From NCBI GenBank assembly GCA_016758965.1, contig JAEPRB010000028.1, forward strand, positions 1-64,000: DNA of 64,000 nt, given 5' to 3'. The position numbers were made by a program, and so were the translations under genes. The DNA is from Circinella minor (lineage: Eukaryota > Mucoromycota > Mucoromycetes > Mucorales > Lichtheimiaceae). Below are positions 37,572-50,462 of this stretch, in pieces. Every line of letters begins with the position of its first letter. The stretch's first letter is position 1. The notes below the pieces were generated by a model, which worked only from the letters and a program-made list of their open reading frames with translations, was not told where the DNA came from and did no database searches.

Positions 37572-39558
37572 ATGCATCGATTCTTTGCGCGTTCGACAAA
37601 AGCATGTGCTGCTGGTAAGGAATATGATAATTTGAATAATACTCGATTTGACATGACTATAATGAGACGAACGGACCATCTTTATATAAGTATTAAAATC
37701 ATAATATTTATATTTTTCAGGATTTCATACCTCGGCTTCAAGAGCTGCCATCAGTCGTTTCAATATGCCTGCCATGAGTCCTACGATGACTGAAGGCACT
37801 ATTCACGAGTGGAAATTAAAGGAAGGCAAGTTATATATTATTATAAATAGGGAGAAAATATAGATTTTTATAATAGCTGTAGACTGACGCAAAAAGGCGG
37901 GAAAATACAGGTGATAGCTTTTCCGCTGGCGATGTTTTACTCGAATTGGAAACCGACAAGGCTCAAATTGATGTTGAAGCTCCTGAAGACGGTATTCTCG
38001 CAAAGATTGTGGTCAGTAGGAAAAAAAGAGGACAGAAAACACGTAAAAAAAAGGGGGAGGGGAAAGGAAAGAATGATTGTAATTATCAACAATAATAATA
38101 ATCATTTATTTATTCTTTTATTAGCTTGGAAATGGTGAAAAAGCAGCAGTCAATACTCCTATTGCATTATTGGCTGAAGAAGGCGATGATATTTCAAATG
38201 TTGAAATGCCTGCTACAGAAGAAGATTCTGGTGCTACTGCTGCTACTACATCTGAAGAACCAAAACGTAAGTTGTGTTTGAAGAAAATTTTGCATAATAA
38301 TAATAATAATAATAAATATGCTTAAATATATAAATATAAATAGAAACTGCCGTCGAAACTTCTACACCCACACAGCCCTCTGAACCTATGGATCATCATG
38401 ATTTGGATACTAGTAAATTAAAGAAACCATTATCTCCTGCTGTTCTTAACCTTGTATTGAAGAATCATATTAAGGATTTGGGTGCTATCAAGGCATCTGG
38501 ACCTGGTGGACGTATTTTGAAGGGTGATGTTCTTGCACATCTTGGATTGATCCCCTTTAAACCTGCACCAAAGCCTACAACTTCCGCTGCACCTCCAAGA
38601 GATCAAATTGTTTTTGCTAAGGTAACAAAAAGGATATATCATTATTTTTTTCTGGGTTAATAACATGGAAATCGGGGAGGTGAGGAGAATCATTATTAAT
38701 TTATTTGAATATACCATACTATAGCCTGCAGAAACTGTAAAGTCACCCAAGGAAGAAAAGCCATTATTACCAAACTATATTAGCAAGGAAGTTACTATTG
38801 ATAACTTATTCTCATTACGCAATCAATTAAACTGTAAGTATCATATGTTTTTTTTTTACTAAAAAAAAGAAGGATATAAATGATATTGAGGGGTCGAACA
38901 AATTTAAATTTATGGGAATTAATATTTATTTATTTCTAGCCCAAAACCGTACAAATGTCACTGTAAATGACTTCATTGCCAAGGCAGCTGCACGCGCATT
39001 ACAAGATGTTGTTTCCAAGGCACCAGCATCACCTACTGGTGGTATTATTCATAACACAGATGCTACTACATTTACTGAGTCATACAAAGGAGGATCCTTC
39101 AAGTAAGTTTGACTACAAATATACATTTTTTTTCATCCTCGATATACAGTCAATATTTACTAATAATAACAAAAATTACTAATAGGGTATTCAACTTGGC
39201 ACAACCTACCTATGATTTCATTACTGACTCGTACGAATCTTCAAAACCTTATCAATTAAACGTCAGCTCCAGTAAATATGCTTCTTCCACCAAATCAACA
39301 AAATCCAGTGACGACGAAATGTTGGACTTGATTGGATACCTAGGTGGTGCAAAACCTCAACAACAATCACGTGCTGTGAAATTGACAGGTGGTGACGCAC
39401 GTATTGATTTCAGTAAGCATTCCAAAGCACCATCCCAACAAGTAGAATTAAAGCTCCAAGGTGGCGCTCCTGGTAAAATCTTGAATGATCAAAATGCCAA
39501 TGTTTTCCTTGATCGTGTAGAATATTACGTTAGAAACCCTTCTGAATTGACTGTTTAA
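37572..39558 (+). CDS. PDX1: pyruvate dehydrogenase complex protein X (E3-binding protein)
   Basis: A mitochondrial structural subunit that tethers dihydrolipoamide dehydrogenase (E3) to the E2 core. Eight exons (37572-37614, 37721-37825, 37911-38011, 38125-38266, 38344-38621, 38725-38833, 38940-39102, 39186-39558) give 437 residues. A basic N-terminal presequence ([12 protein letters not shown]) precedes one lipoyl domain with the swinging-arm Lys66 in LETDKAQID. An E3-binding domain lies at about 159-198 ([25 protein letters not shown]). The C-terminal part resembles an E2 catalytic domain only loosely and lacks the HxxxDG active-site motif, which separates PDX1 from the true E2 acetyltransferase. 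The intron after exon 2 uses a GC-AG donor. Length matches yeast Pdx1 (about 410). Confidence 0.88.
37826..37910 (+). other. GC-AG intron in PDX1
   Basis: The exon ends GAAG and is followed by gcaagt rather than gt. Only this boundary joins to GTGATAGC with the lipoyl-domain frame (KEGDSF) intact. The nearby GT alternative (GGCAA|gttata) would give TGA directly after the junction. Confidence 0.8.
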
Positions 39559-40751
39559 TTAAAAAAATTACTTTCTCCTTTTTATCTCTATCTCTTTCTC
39601 TCCATACAAACAAAAAATATATAACTTTTACACTCCATTTTATCAAATACACATATACACATATACACATCGTAAACACGATCTTTTTTTTTTCTTAGTT
39701 ATTATTAAAATACTATTATTTAAACAAAAAATAAATATAATATGAACATCAAGAAAAATATATCAAGTATAATTATTATTCGCCAATGATGTCAATTTAC
39801 TTTATTTGGAGAATAGATACATGAATATAAAAATGGTTAAGATGGCTGGAAGTTTTTTACTGAAAAAAAAAAAAGGTTATTATCGTGTTTGGTAAGGAAC
39901 ACTAAAAACAGAAGCTTTTTTTGACAGCATGGCACTATAGATGGCTTCTTGGTAGCACTAACCTTCTATGTACTTTTGTTCCTTTTTTATGTTGATGAAA
40001 ATATTGATACATCTTTCAAATATCATTCGAGTCTCACTATCTATACTTCTAAGAAGCTTGATTTACCTTTCTATCTATACACTGTTTGTCTTCTTGCTAC
40101 ATTGAAGTGAAAATAAATCAAGTCATTTACGTAATCGTTCATTCCCAACACTATTTTCGTTAGTTGAAACACGTTATCGAGGAATAAAATATTAAATGAG
40201 CATGATAGCGTACTTTCCAAGCAGTAGCAACAGCAAACACACTATCATACCTTTCTTTTTTTTTTTGATTTTTAATTACATAGTTTATGATCTTGGATTT
40301 ATAGAACTTAGCTGAATACTTAATTGACTCGTTGTATTCAAAAGTCGAAATGACATCGATGAATACTAACCTGACAATAAAACGTTCTGCTTCGTCACCT
40401 TCGATAATAATTAGAAATTCAAGTAGATAAAAACAATCATCCAAAACAGGAAAAATCGGTTGAATTATTGTTTACGCCCGAAACGATTATGGCTGAACGT
40501 ATTGCCGTGGAAAGGAGATATAATTGTACCACCTCAACATTAAAAAAAAGAAAAAAAAATTGCCATTGTTTGCCCTTTTTAAATATCTGCATATGCAGCA
40601 TTATTATTATTTTTTTTGTGGTTTAAAAAGAAAAGGAAAGACGAAGATACATGGAAAAAGAAAAGCAAATTTTATAAAGAATTTAACAAGCAAGGGTGAT
40701 CTTTATACGTTGTAATTGATTGTAGACATTCTTCTTTTTTTATGTTCGTAC
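39559..40751. other. gene-free interval between convergent genes
   Basis: 3' flanks of PDX1 and the succinate dehydrogenase gene. A 94-codon minus-strand frame (40160-40444) includes LLEFLIIIEGDEAERFIVR but has no context of a gene and no match I can name. Otherwise AT-rich with no features. Confidence 0.6.
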
Positions 40752-43331
40752 TTAGTAAACACGAGCAAAAGGTGGGACAGGCTTACATTCATTTTCATCA
40801 AGAGTGTTAGCTTCAACAGCACGGTAGCTGAGCTTAACTTCACCAGTTTCCTGGTCTTGCCATGAGATGGTGTGCTTCATCCAGTTTTCGTCATCACGCT
40901 AAATTATTCATTAAAAAGTTCAAGTATTAGTAACAGGAAAGAAAAATATTCTATGCTTATAACATCGTCAACTTACGTCGGGAGTGTCATCACGAGCGTG
41001 AGCACCTCGAGATTCGGTACGGACAGCAGCGGAGTGCATGGTTTGAGAAGCACAAGTCAACAAGTTTTGCAATTCAAGAGTTTCAGTCAAATCAGTGTTC
41101 CAGATCATACCACGGTCAGTGGTCTTGACATCAGCAAAAGTATTCCAAACCTTATCAATCTTTTCGACACCTAGTCATAACGTATCCACATAAACCAGTA
41201 ATAAATAATTAGTAAAGCCTATATATATGCTTGATATACACAAAATAAAATTACAATTCTCTCCACTATAATTAATTTAATTTACCTTGATCCAAAGTCT
41301 CTTGAGTACGGAAGACAGCAGCATCGGCTTGCATAGTCTTTTGCATGTTCAAACGAATTTCAGCGGTAGTCTTATTACCATCAGCGTTACGCAACTTATC
41401 CAAGTTAGCGATGGTGGCGGCACCAGCATCAGCAGCAAAAGGCTTCAAGGGAGTACCGGGTTCCAAAGTTTCGGCAATGTGATGTGCAACAGCACGACCG
41501 AAGACGACGATATCCAAAAGAGAGTTTGCACCAAGACGGTTAGCACCGTGAACAGAGACGGAAGCGGCTTCACCAGCGGCGTAAAGACCAGGGACAACGA
41601 CATCTTCACCCTTTTCATTGACATTAAGGACTTCACCAGTGTAACGGGTAGGAATACCACCCATGTTGTAATGGACAGTGGGCAATACAGGGATAGGTTC
41701 CTTGGTGACATCAACACCAGCGAAAATAGCAGCGCTTTCTGAAATACCGGGCAAACGTTCCTTCAAGATTTCAGCAGGCAAGTGATGCAATTGCAAGTAG
41801 ATGTGATCCTTTTCGGGACCAACGCCACGTCCTTCCTTAATTTCAACAGTCATAGCACGAGAGACGACATCACGCGAAGCCAAATCCTTAGCAGTAGGAG
41901 CATAACGTTCCATGAAACGTTCACCAGCAGAGTTGATCAAAATACCACCTTCACCACGGGAACCTTCGGTGATCAAACAACCAGCACCATAGATACCAGT
42001 GGGATGGAATTGAACGAATTCAAGATCTTGAAGAGGAAGACCAGCACGGGCAACCATGGCGTTACCATCACCGGTACAGGTGTGAGCAGAGGTACAAGAG
42101 AAGTAGGCACGACCATAACCACCGGTGGCCAAAACGGTCTTGTGCGAACGGAAACGATGGATAGTACCATCTTCCATGTTGAGAGCGATAACACCCTTAC
42201 ATTCACCATTTTCCATGATCAAATCAAGAGCAAAGTATTCGATAAAGTAGTTGGTGTTATGACGCAAAGATTGACCGTACAAAGTGTGAAGAATGGCATG
42301 ACCGGTACGATCAGCGACAGCAGCACAACGGTAGGCTTGACCACCCTTACCAAACTTCAAACTTTGACCACCGAAAGCACGTTGATAGATCTTACCTTCG
42401 GGAGTACGAGAGAAAGGTACACCATAGTTTTCCAATTCAATAACAGTGTGAGGAGCTTCACGACACATATAATGAATAGCATCTTGGTCACCAAGCCAAT
42501 CGGAACCCTTAACAGTATCGTACATATGCCATCTCCAGTCATCTTCAGTCATGTTACCCAAAGCTGCGTTAATACCACCCTAAATAATAATAATAATAAT
42601 AATTATAATTCACCATTAATTAAAAATTATCTATCAATCAACTTCTTTTTGATCTTTTCTCCCACACACAGCTTAATTTTATTTGTTCACATGTTTTATA
42701 TGTTACCTGAGCAGCAACAGTGTGGGAACGTGTGGGGAAGAGCTTGGTGATACATGCTGTATTGAAACCAGCTTCAGCAAGACCAAAAGCTGCACGAAGA
42801 CCAGCACCACCAGCACCAACAACAACAGCATCATATTCGTGATCAATCACGGGGTACTTGCTAGCAATAGAACCCTGAAAAGGACAAAAAACAAATATAT
42901 ATTTTAATTAGTATTTTTTTTATTTTGACACAATAACGCGTCATCAAAAAAAGGAGCAGAAAAATAAAACTTACAGTGGCTTCTGTGGCACGAAGGGGGT
43001 TAGTAGACATAACTTGCATTGCAGGCTTGGATTGGTGAAGACCACGAATAGCCATACGTCCGGTTGAGGAACCTGTATAAATTATAAATGTTAATTCAGT
43101 TTCCAATGAAGCAAGATTCTTGCTGTCAAAATGGCACAAATACCAAAAAAAAATACATACGAGCAGCACGCGACTATTTCGAAAGAAAATGATAACGAAT
43201 TGTATAAAAAAAAAAAGATAATATAAAAAAAGTCTTAGTATAAATTATAAGTTTAATTATAAATGTTGCAAATTGTTCCAATTGACTATACATACAGCTG
43301 CTGAAGAAGTAGATTGTAAGAGTCTCAACAT
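40752..43331 (-). CDS. SDH1: succinate dehydrogenase flavoprotein subunit, mitochondrial
   Basis: The catalytic subunit of respiratory complex II; oxidises succinate to fumarate in the matrix. Seven exons (43331-43296, 43173-43161, 43072-42975, 42874-42707, 42579-41286, 41170-40977, 40898-40752) give 649 residues, the normal length. A presequence [19 protein letters not shown] leads to the FAD fold [13 protein letters not shown] (residues 66-78). His100 in [10 protein letters not shown] is the covalent FAD attachment site. Substrate-pocket motifs ([30 protein letters not shown]) follow. The C-terminus ends [11 protein letters not shown] as in other family members. Exon 2 is only 13 nt and is needed to keep the presequence in frame. 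Codon use is biased toward C-ending codons in the big exon, as expected for a highly expressed gene. The fumarate made by the gentisate pathway would enter the TCA cycle just after this step. Confidence 0.96.
43161..43173 (-). other. 13-nt microexon of SDH1
   Basis: TCGCGTGCTGCTC is flanked by an acceptor (aaatag) and a donor (gtatgt). It supplies Ser-Arg-Ala-Ala plus one base of Arg. Without it the first exon (phase 0) cannot join exon 3 (needs one leftover base). Confidence 0.75.
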
Positions 43332-44005
43332 GGTTTAAATTAGATAAAAACAAGCCCAAAAACGGGTGAAAAAGAAGAGTGGGGGGAAGGTTTGTTTTTG
43401 TGGAGAAAGAGAGGTAAGAAAGGTGTTGTTGTTTCCTTGCCGGAGTTACTTTTTCAGACCGGGGCGGTAATTGGATTGGAGGGCAACATCATTTTATTTC
43501 ATCACATGCAGCTTGCGATAATAACTCGGGTTTCTTTTTCTTCACAAAATTTGCCATACATTGTTATATTTTTTTTTTTACAATAAAGAGAAATTATCTA
43601 CATATAATATAATATATAATACCAGTATAAATTTAAGAAATAGAGGGGTGTGTTTTTGATGAATATAAGAAAAATATAGATAATGATAATGAAAAAGAAC
43701 AAGATAGAGAAGGTTACAATAATAAAAAAATGTGCATAATAACAACTATACTAAAACTACTATTTTATATATAAAAGGGAAAGAGAAAAAAATAAAGAGA
43801 GAGGGAGAAAAATAAGGAAAGAAATATGTTATGTATATACAGCCTACTTAGAACGCCAGCGTAAAAAAATAGAAAAAAAATAGAAGAATAAAATCGGTTT
43901 CTTATAAAAATAAAAAAAAAGAAGCATAAAATGGATAATATATAATAAAATGAAAAAAAAAAAATTGTCGGTAGAATTTTTTTGTCGTTGTGTAAATAAT
44001 CCATG
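43332..44005. promoter_or_regulatory. SDH1 promoter region
   Basis: Upstream DNA of SDH1 with two overlapping CCAAT boxes on its coding strand and GC-richer surroundings (43430-43490). The remainder toward 44005 is purine-rich 3' flank of the small coiled-coil gene. Confidence 0.55.
43470..43479 (-). promoter_or_regulatory. tandem CCAAT boxes
   Basis: CCAATCCAAT on the minus strand about 140 bp upstream of the SDH1 start. The fungal HAP (CBC) complex binds CCAAT and controls respiratory genes including succinate dehydrogenase; occupancy here is inferred. Confidence 0.5.
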
Positions 44006-44323
44006 TTAATGAAACCAATACTGTTGACGTTGTTGTGCAGCCCTGAATTCCATTTCTAGAAGTTGAAGTTTTCGCTCCAACTTTTCAACCTTGGAAATTA
44101 TTTCATCATAATCAATAAGAACCTCGCGTTGGATATCAATCGATTCTGAACTTGAACCACTCGACCAAAAGGCATTTCGTAGTGAATTTAGCATTACATT
44201 AATGGTTGCACATTCACCTAATAAGAACCCGAGTTCGTTCTCAAAAGCATTTAACTGTGATAATAACTGTCTCTGATTGCTTGTTGGTCTTGGTGAAAAG
44301 ATCCCATGGGCTGGTGGTTCCAT
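44006..44323 (-). CDS. small coiled-coil protein, unknown
   Basis: An uninterrupted 105-codon frame with non-repetitive composition, so probably real. Residues about 18-50 form one amphipathic helix (LLSQLNAFENELGFLLGE). Residues about 65-100 form a heptad-like coiled coil (YDEIISKVEKLERKLQLLEM). It is the size of small kinetochore, mediator or spindle-complex subunits, but I recognise no family. The frame is open upstream of the ATG through a (CAG)n run encoding poly-Gln with a possible splice acceptor, so an additional 5' exon is possible. Confidence 0.55.
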   Translation of the reverse strand: MEPPAHGIFSPRPTSNQRQLLSQLNAFENELGFLLGECATINVMLNSLRNAFWSSGSSSESIDIQREVLIDYDEIISKVEKLERKLQLLEMEFRAAQQRQQYWFH

Positions 44324-44340
44324 GAAGCAATTGGGATACT

Positions 44341-44361
44341 GCTGCTGCTGCTGTTGTTGAA
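44341..44361 (-). repeat. (CAG)n/(CAA)n tract
   Basis: Five CAG followed upstream by two CAA codons on the minus strand, in frame with the small coiled-coil gene. Confidence 0.8.
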
Positions 44362-45048
44362 GAATATTGGAAAATGTATATAGAATATAAAAGGGGAAAT
44401 GTAATATAGAAGAAAAATAACTTTATATATATATATATGTGTGTATGTTTACGTAAATTATATATATATATGTCAATAACAACAATTTGTTTGCTATTCT
44501 TCTTAAAAACTTAAAAAAAAACTCCAATTGTTGGATGCGGGTCTCTTTATATATGGTAACGCCATCGTCGATTCATTTCAGAAGCAAAAATACATTTTGA
44601 AAAAGGGGGGAGGAAGGAGAGAAAGACGCCACAGAGCAGTAGTGCAACCGTGGCTAATGTAACGCTTGGCATAAAGTAACTATGATGAGATTAATGATAT
44701 GTTGGGGATTGATGTTTAACAATATATACTTTTGTGTTTATGTATAGACGATCACGTCAAACTGGAATAAATTAAGCTTTTCGAAGATTTTTCCTGATCT
44801 GGCGAGAGGGCCGTATTGTCCGCTAAAAAATTTTACTTCGCTCTTTTTTTAATTCCAATGTTTTTTTTCTTACTGTTTATTATTATCATGGTAGTTACTA
44901 TGCCAGCACTCTTTTTTTTCCTAAAACATCAAGCAGAAAGTTATTAAAAGTTTTTTAATTCCATTATTGAGTGAACTCCATTCCCCTTTTTTTTTGTTGC
45001 TTAATTATAAATGTTTTGAATGCAATTAAAATGATTGTTATGATAAAC

Positions 45049-45061
45049 GTATCCTAGCAAC
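45049..45061. promoter_or_regulatory. second X-box-like site
   Basis: GTATCCTAGCAAC fits the RFX consensus with one mismatch in the left half (T for R) and a perfect right half, 340 bp from the first site. Confidence 0.35.
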
Positions 45062-45399
45062 AAAGTAGAGAAAAAGTGAGGGTAAAGAGAAAAAATGCAT
45101 TTTACCATGTTTGGAGAACCAGCCGACTCACTCTCTTAACATGGTCCAACGGAACACCACCCGCTTTTTTTTTCTGCGGAACACACCATTTGTGTCACAG
45201 TTAGTTCTTTATAACGCTGGATGATCATATGAAATCTTTATGGTTATATAATAATAAAATGCTAAGTTTGTTAGCCAAGTGTTTTTACTTTTGTTTTTTT
45301 TTCTGATCTTACAATATATGTTTTAGAAATGTAGTACGCATTGGCCACAAATTAATGTTTTTTTACATGTGTTTTATTTTAGTTTTTTTTTCTGGGCGT

Positions 45400-45413
45400 G
45401 TTGCTATGGCAAC
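45400..45413. promoter_or_regulatory. RFX X-box-like palindrome
   Basis: GTTGCTATGGCAAC matches the RFX consensus GTNRCC(N0-3)RGYAAC at all but one position (T for C at base 6) and differs from the ideal palindrome GTTGCCATGGCAAC by that base. It lies 1.08 kb upstream of the small coiled-coil gene, with no plus-strand gene downstream. Confidence 0.5.
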
Positions 45414-48018
45414 CAATTTTTTCACCTAATCACCCCCCTAGTTCCTCACTTCTTAAAATCAAGCGTCTAAAATTAAAAATAATGTTTCGCTTGATGCGGG
45501 CTCACCCTGCATAATTATAAACAGGTATCTTCTCCTGCAGCTTTTTTTTCCTCGATTAGAACTGAATGTAGATCAACAGCACCCTCTAGTGGTTATTGAT
45601 ATTTTATTTTTGTGTCTTGTTATTATATACGAAGGTCAGTGGTTATATATTACTTTTTTTTGGTGTAAAGACCATTTAGGTACAAAATCCATGTACGTAG
45701 TGTAATTTTAATATAAATTGACATAGTACGTATAGTTTCAAAAGTAAACTAATAATAACGGTAATGGCTGTATGAAACGCCTATACAGAGTATCTAGGTA
45801 GTACTAGTACTTCTGCTGCTCCTACTACTTCTTCTATCCTGTTGCTATTTTTTTGTAGACCATGATAATAGTAAGTAGTACATTCCAATGTTACATCACA
45901 GATGAGATAAAAATAAAACATTATGAGGTTGCCACGTTATTACCTTTAAGAGTATAAATTTTTCTCTCACTCGCCACTTTTGGGATGGCTCACTGACTCA
46001 AACAACTGTGGGAACATTTACCTTATTCGGTCAGGAAGCCCCTCTTCTTAGTAATATGCCATTCATCGATAATATTATGTGTGGAAATTAAGCATTATTT
46101 TTACTATAAATTACTATTTATATTTTATAGTTTACAGTATAACTATAGACATATTTTTCTTTACGTTATCAATTCATTTATTATTGTGCGTCATGCGGAA
46201 AAATAATAACAGAAGAAAAGTCAAATACTTACACATGATTTCTTTATTTAATCTCGTTCAATGAAAAGTTGTACAGTTGTACAATATCTTGATTATAAAC
46301 TATAAACGTCCAATTCAATTTTATACAAATCGGAACCGGTACCTTTTCATCCCGAAAATTTGATGCTAATTATTAAAAAAAACTTTTTTTTTCGTTCCTA
46401 CTTTTTAATAGTCCCTTTTTTCATAATCTTAAAAAATTGTATACACACTACCCCCCCAAAAAAAAAGAAGTATAATAAGACTAAACTTTGATTGCTACAC
46501 AAACAAACACACCATACTACAACCTTCCGTTTTTATTCGATGCCAATTTACTGGTAATCCCATAATAAGAATAACCATTCAATTTAGAATTAGATTTTTT
46601 TTATAATACATCCTCATTATCTATACGTACTATCACTATAATATATGCTACGCGGACATATATATATCGGGTACACGGTGATTTTTGGTTTAGGTGTATA
46701 ATTAAGATTTGTCAACAGTTTATCTCATGATTCTATCTTTTATTTACAATGCACATTTCCTCACCCTTACTTATCATATTAATTATAATGTATGTAATTA
46801 ATCAAAACTAAGCAACAATAATATTGATAGCAAGGGTAAACTAAACATTCCATTTTTATAATCACATATGTTCGATTCTACGTGTAAAGATGGAACAATG
46901 CTGATATTTTTATTTGATCATTTATGAGAGTGTTCTGTTTTTTTTGTTTTTTATTTTTTTTTTCAAAAAAAAATCCTTTCCTGATAATAAATCGTACATA
47001 TACATATATAATGCTAGAACTTCTATAAAAAACCATAGTGGGAATCATTTCTCTGTCAATAGTTTATAAATGCATTAGTTATATATGTAGTTTTAATCAA
47101 ATTGCATATATAAAATAATGTGAGTTATATGCAAGAATAATTATAGGTATTATTATATGTGCACAGAAAAAGGTTTATTGGATACACAACATAAAAAAAT
47201 GTCATCACCAATGTTTATAATGGAATGCCTTTTCCAAACATATAGCTTGCATATTGGCATACAGGATGACGAAAGTATTTAAATCCGCCTACATAATCAT
47301 TGTGGGTAGAGCACATTGATAATACAGCATGTCGTACAAATGAGAGGAGGAAGATATGTATGTTCCCAAAAGCGCCATTTTTTCTAAGAGAGACAGAATA
47401 AGATGTTTTAGTGCATAGCTATTATGATACGAAAGAAGCACGTGCATATGAATTTATATATAGATTAAGAAAAGAACTGCATTAAGGGAGTTTCATGATG
47501 ATTGATGCGATGTGACGTTATTGTTGTTGATGCCTTTTAAGTTTTTGTTCAATATTTGTATATTTATATTTTCAAGCAGACATTCGTTCTTATGACATTG
47601 TGTACAACACGCAGCAATACATATATATAATAATTAGCCACCCAAGTCTTAAAAACCATGTATCGTGACCACAATAAATTATCATGGACAAAACCGTTTA
47701 GATCTGGGTTGCAGCAGTTAAAATAAAAACAAAGAGCATCGCCCAGTTTACAAAATCAAAAATTTAGCATAAAAACCATGTTATTATTAGTTTATACTAT
47801 ATAGCAATTAAATAAAGCATGAAACATGCAGGCACAATAACAATCCATTTTTGTAATTATATATATACCCTTTAGTCACTCCCCCGCAATTTCTATCTAT
47901 TCGGTACCCCCTCTTCATTCTCCATCTGTGAAATCACAATCCCGTAAGACCTGATTATAAAATATATGTACATTTGCTTGGTGACCAGACCTAGCAGGTT
48001 TTTTTTGGTTTATTAATA

Positions 48019-50430
48019 TTATTGCTGTGGGGAATCAGTTAAAATATGTGCAGAATGAGGCGCAAATTTCTTTATGGCTGAGATTAACTCTGGCATGCGT
48101 AATGGCTTGGTAACATATTCATCCTAAGATAATAAATAATATGAATACAATTCGGTCAGATAAAAATAAAATTCAAACAACAAACAACAAACAACAAAAT
48201 CTATCCTGGGATTATGCCTTACCATTCCTGCATCTAAACATTTCTCTCTATCACCAATCATAGCATGTGCCGTCAAGGCAATAATTGGGATGTGAGCATC
48301 CGCCCCAGATTCTCGTTCGATCTTTCTAATACTTTGTGTTGCTTCAAATCCACCCATGACAGGCATTTGTACGTCCATAAATATCATATCGAACCGTTGA
48401 CTTTCAAAAGCCTCTACAGCCAATTTACCATTGGACACAATGCTAACATCGTGACCAAACTTTTGCAAAATACGCAATGCCAATTTCTGATTCACGACGT
48501 TATCTTCTGCGATAAGTATCTTGAGTGGCTGAATCTGCCCAGAATCGCTTGGTAAGGCAGCGTGACTTTCAAGTGCTGGTAATAATGCGTCGGTTAACTC
48601 GGCCAAATTACGTGGAGAATTGATATAGGCCGTAATACCCAAGTCAATACAAAGTTTCATATTGAGTAAATGGATTTCAGGTGCAATAAGAACAAGTGGC
48701 GTATATCGAAGCGGCATGATTTCGCGGACCTTTTCGGCTTGTCCCATCTTGTCAATTACAACAGTATCAAAGAAGGGAGCTACTTTGCTACGGTTTGAGT
48801 ATTTGTTGGCAAGATCAGTGGCTTCTTGAATACTTCCGACTCGGAAAGCGGTTAAGCCAAGCTGTTCAATCTTTTTAATGACACCTGTATTATCTTGCAT
48901 ACTATCCACATATAGGATACGTCGGCCTTGATAGCGTACCATCTTGTCCTTAATTTCTTTATCAGCGACACTAAAGCGACGTAGTTTGACTGTGAAATAA
49001 AATTGGGAACCACGACCGTACATGGATTCTACCCATAAATTACCTCCCATGAGCTCTACCAAATGCTTTGATATAGATAAACCTAGTCCAGTACCACCGT
49101 ATTCTCGACTAACCAAAAAAAAATGTATACATTGTCACCGTCATTTATTAGTTTGTGATATTAACTTTTTGGGTTCAAAATAAGTAACACCAGTTAATTA
49201 CTGATAAAAAAAAGTTTAACTTACGTGGTACTACCATCTGCTTGGCAGAAAGTATCAAAAATAATGTGTAGTTTATCTTCATGAATACCAATACCGGTAT
49301 CATTGACACAAAGTTGAAGTTTCACAAAATCGCCATCAACATCAATCACTTTAGTTTCTAGTGCAACTTCACCTTCTGTTGTAAACTTAACGGCATTACC
49401 AATTAGATTGGTAATTACTTGGCGCAGGCGGAGCGGATCGCCAATAAGTTGATCAGGAATATTCTTGTCCACGTTGTAAATCAAGTCCAACTTCTTTTGG
49501 TTAGCCTTCACTGCCAATGTTTTTAGTACGCTAAATATAGCTGACCGGAGTGAGAACGGAATAGCTTCTACTGTCATACGTCCAGCTTCGATCTTTGAAA
49601 TATCCAAAATTGCGTCAATAATCGTCAACAGTGTATTTGCCAAGCTTGACACAATCATTAAATTTTCACGTTGTTGTCGTGTCAATTCAGTTTCCAATGT
49701 CAAACTTGTCATACCAATAATACCATTCATGGGTGTGCGGATTTCGTGACTCATATTTGCCAGGAATTCACTCTTGGATCGATTAGCTAATTCGGCTGCC
49801 TCTCTTGCTTGGCCGTTCTTTCGGATTGCGTCACGTAAGGAGGTCACCATTTGATTGATTTTGGTCTTGAGCGCATCCATCTCACCTTGTGCTTCAACAG
49901 TAATCATTCGGGAAAAGTCATTTTCGGCCGCTGCAGCAGAAATTTGAGCAAATGCACGTACTTGGGTCGTCAAATTAGAAGCCATAGTGTTAACATTGCT
50001 GGTAATTTCCAGCCATACACCACCAACGCCCTTGACGCGTGCTTCGACACCCAGATTACCCTCTGTTCCTACTTCTCGTGCTACACGTGTCACTTCAAAC
50101 GCAAACGAGTTAAGCTGGTCCACCATCTTGTTGATAGTGTTTTTAAGTTCAGCAATTTCACCATGGACCTCAACTTCAATCTTTTTGGATAAATCACCTT
50201 GAGCTACAGCTTTACAAACTGCAGCAATGGCTCGCAGCTGGTCGGTAAGATTACTGGCCATCAAGTTGACGTTGTCGGTAAGATCCTTCCAAGTACCGTC
50301 GACACCGATGATCGTTGCTTGACCACCTAGCATACCTTCAGTACCCACTTCTCTTGCAACACGCGTCACTTCAGCAGCAAATACACGTAATTGATCTACC
50401 ATAGAATTGACAGTGTCCCTAGTTGTATTG

Positions 50431-50462
<32 letters not shown>

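Larger units (their letters stand above)
44324..48018. other. 3.7-kb gene-free region
   Basis: No coding region, tRNA or mobile element can be supported; the longest frame (46079-46264) is hydrophobic low complexity. The region includes two RFX X-box-like sites, several TACGTA palindromes, and an (AT)n run near 44425-44438. The right end is the 3' flank of the histidine kinase gene. Confidence 0.65.

Noticed and set aside
40160..40444. 94-codon minus-strand frame with IIIEGDEAERFIVR
   Set aside because: Briefly suggested a cupin fragment, but orientation, surrounding sequence and lack of other motifs do not support it.
41782..42750. 322-codon plus-strand frame antisense to SDH1
   Set aside because: Lies opposite the strongly supported SDH1 exons. 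Long antisense frames arise from its biased codon usage; no domain is seen.
46079..46264. 61-codon plus-strand frame in the gene-free region
   Set aside because: Hydrophobic AT-rich translation, isolated, without splice partners or motifs.
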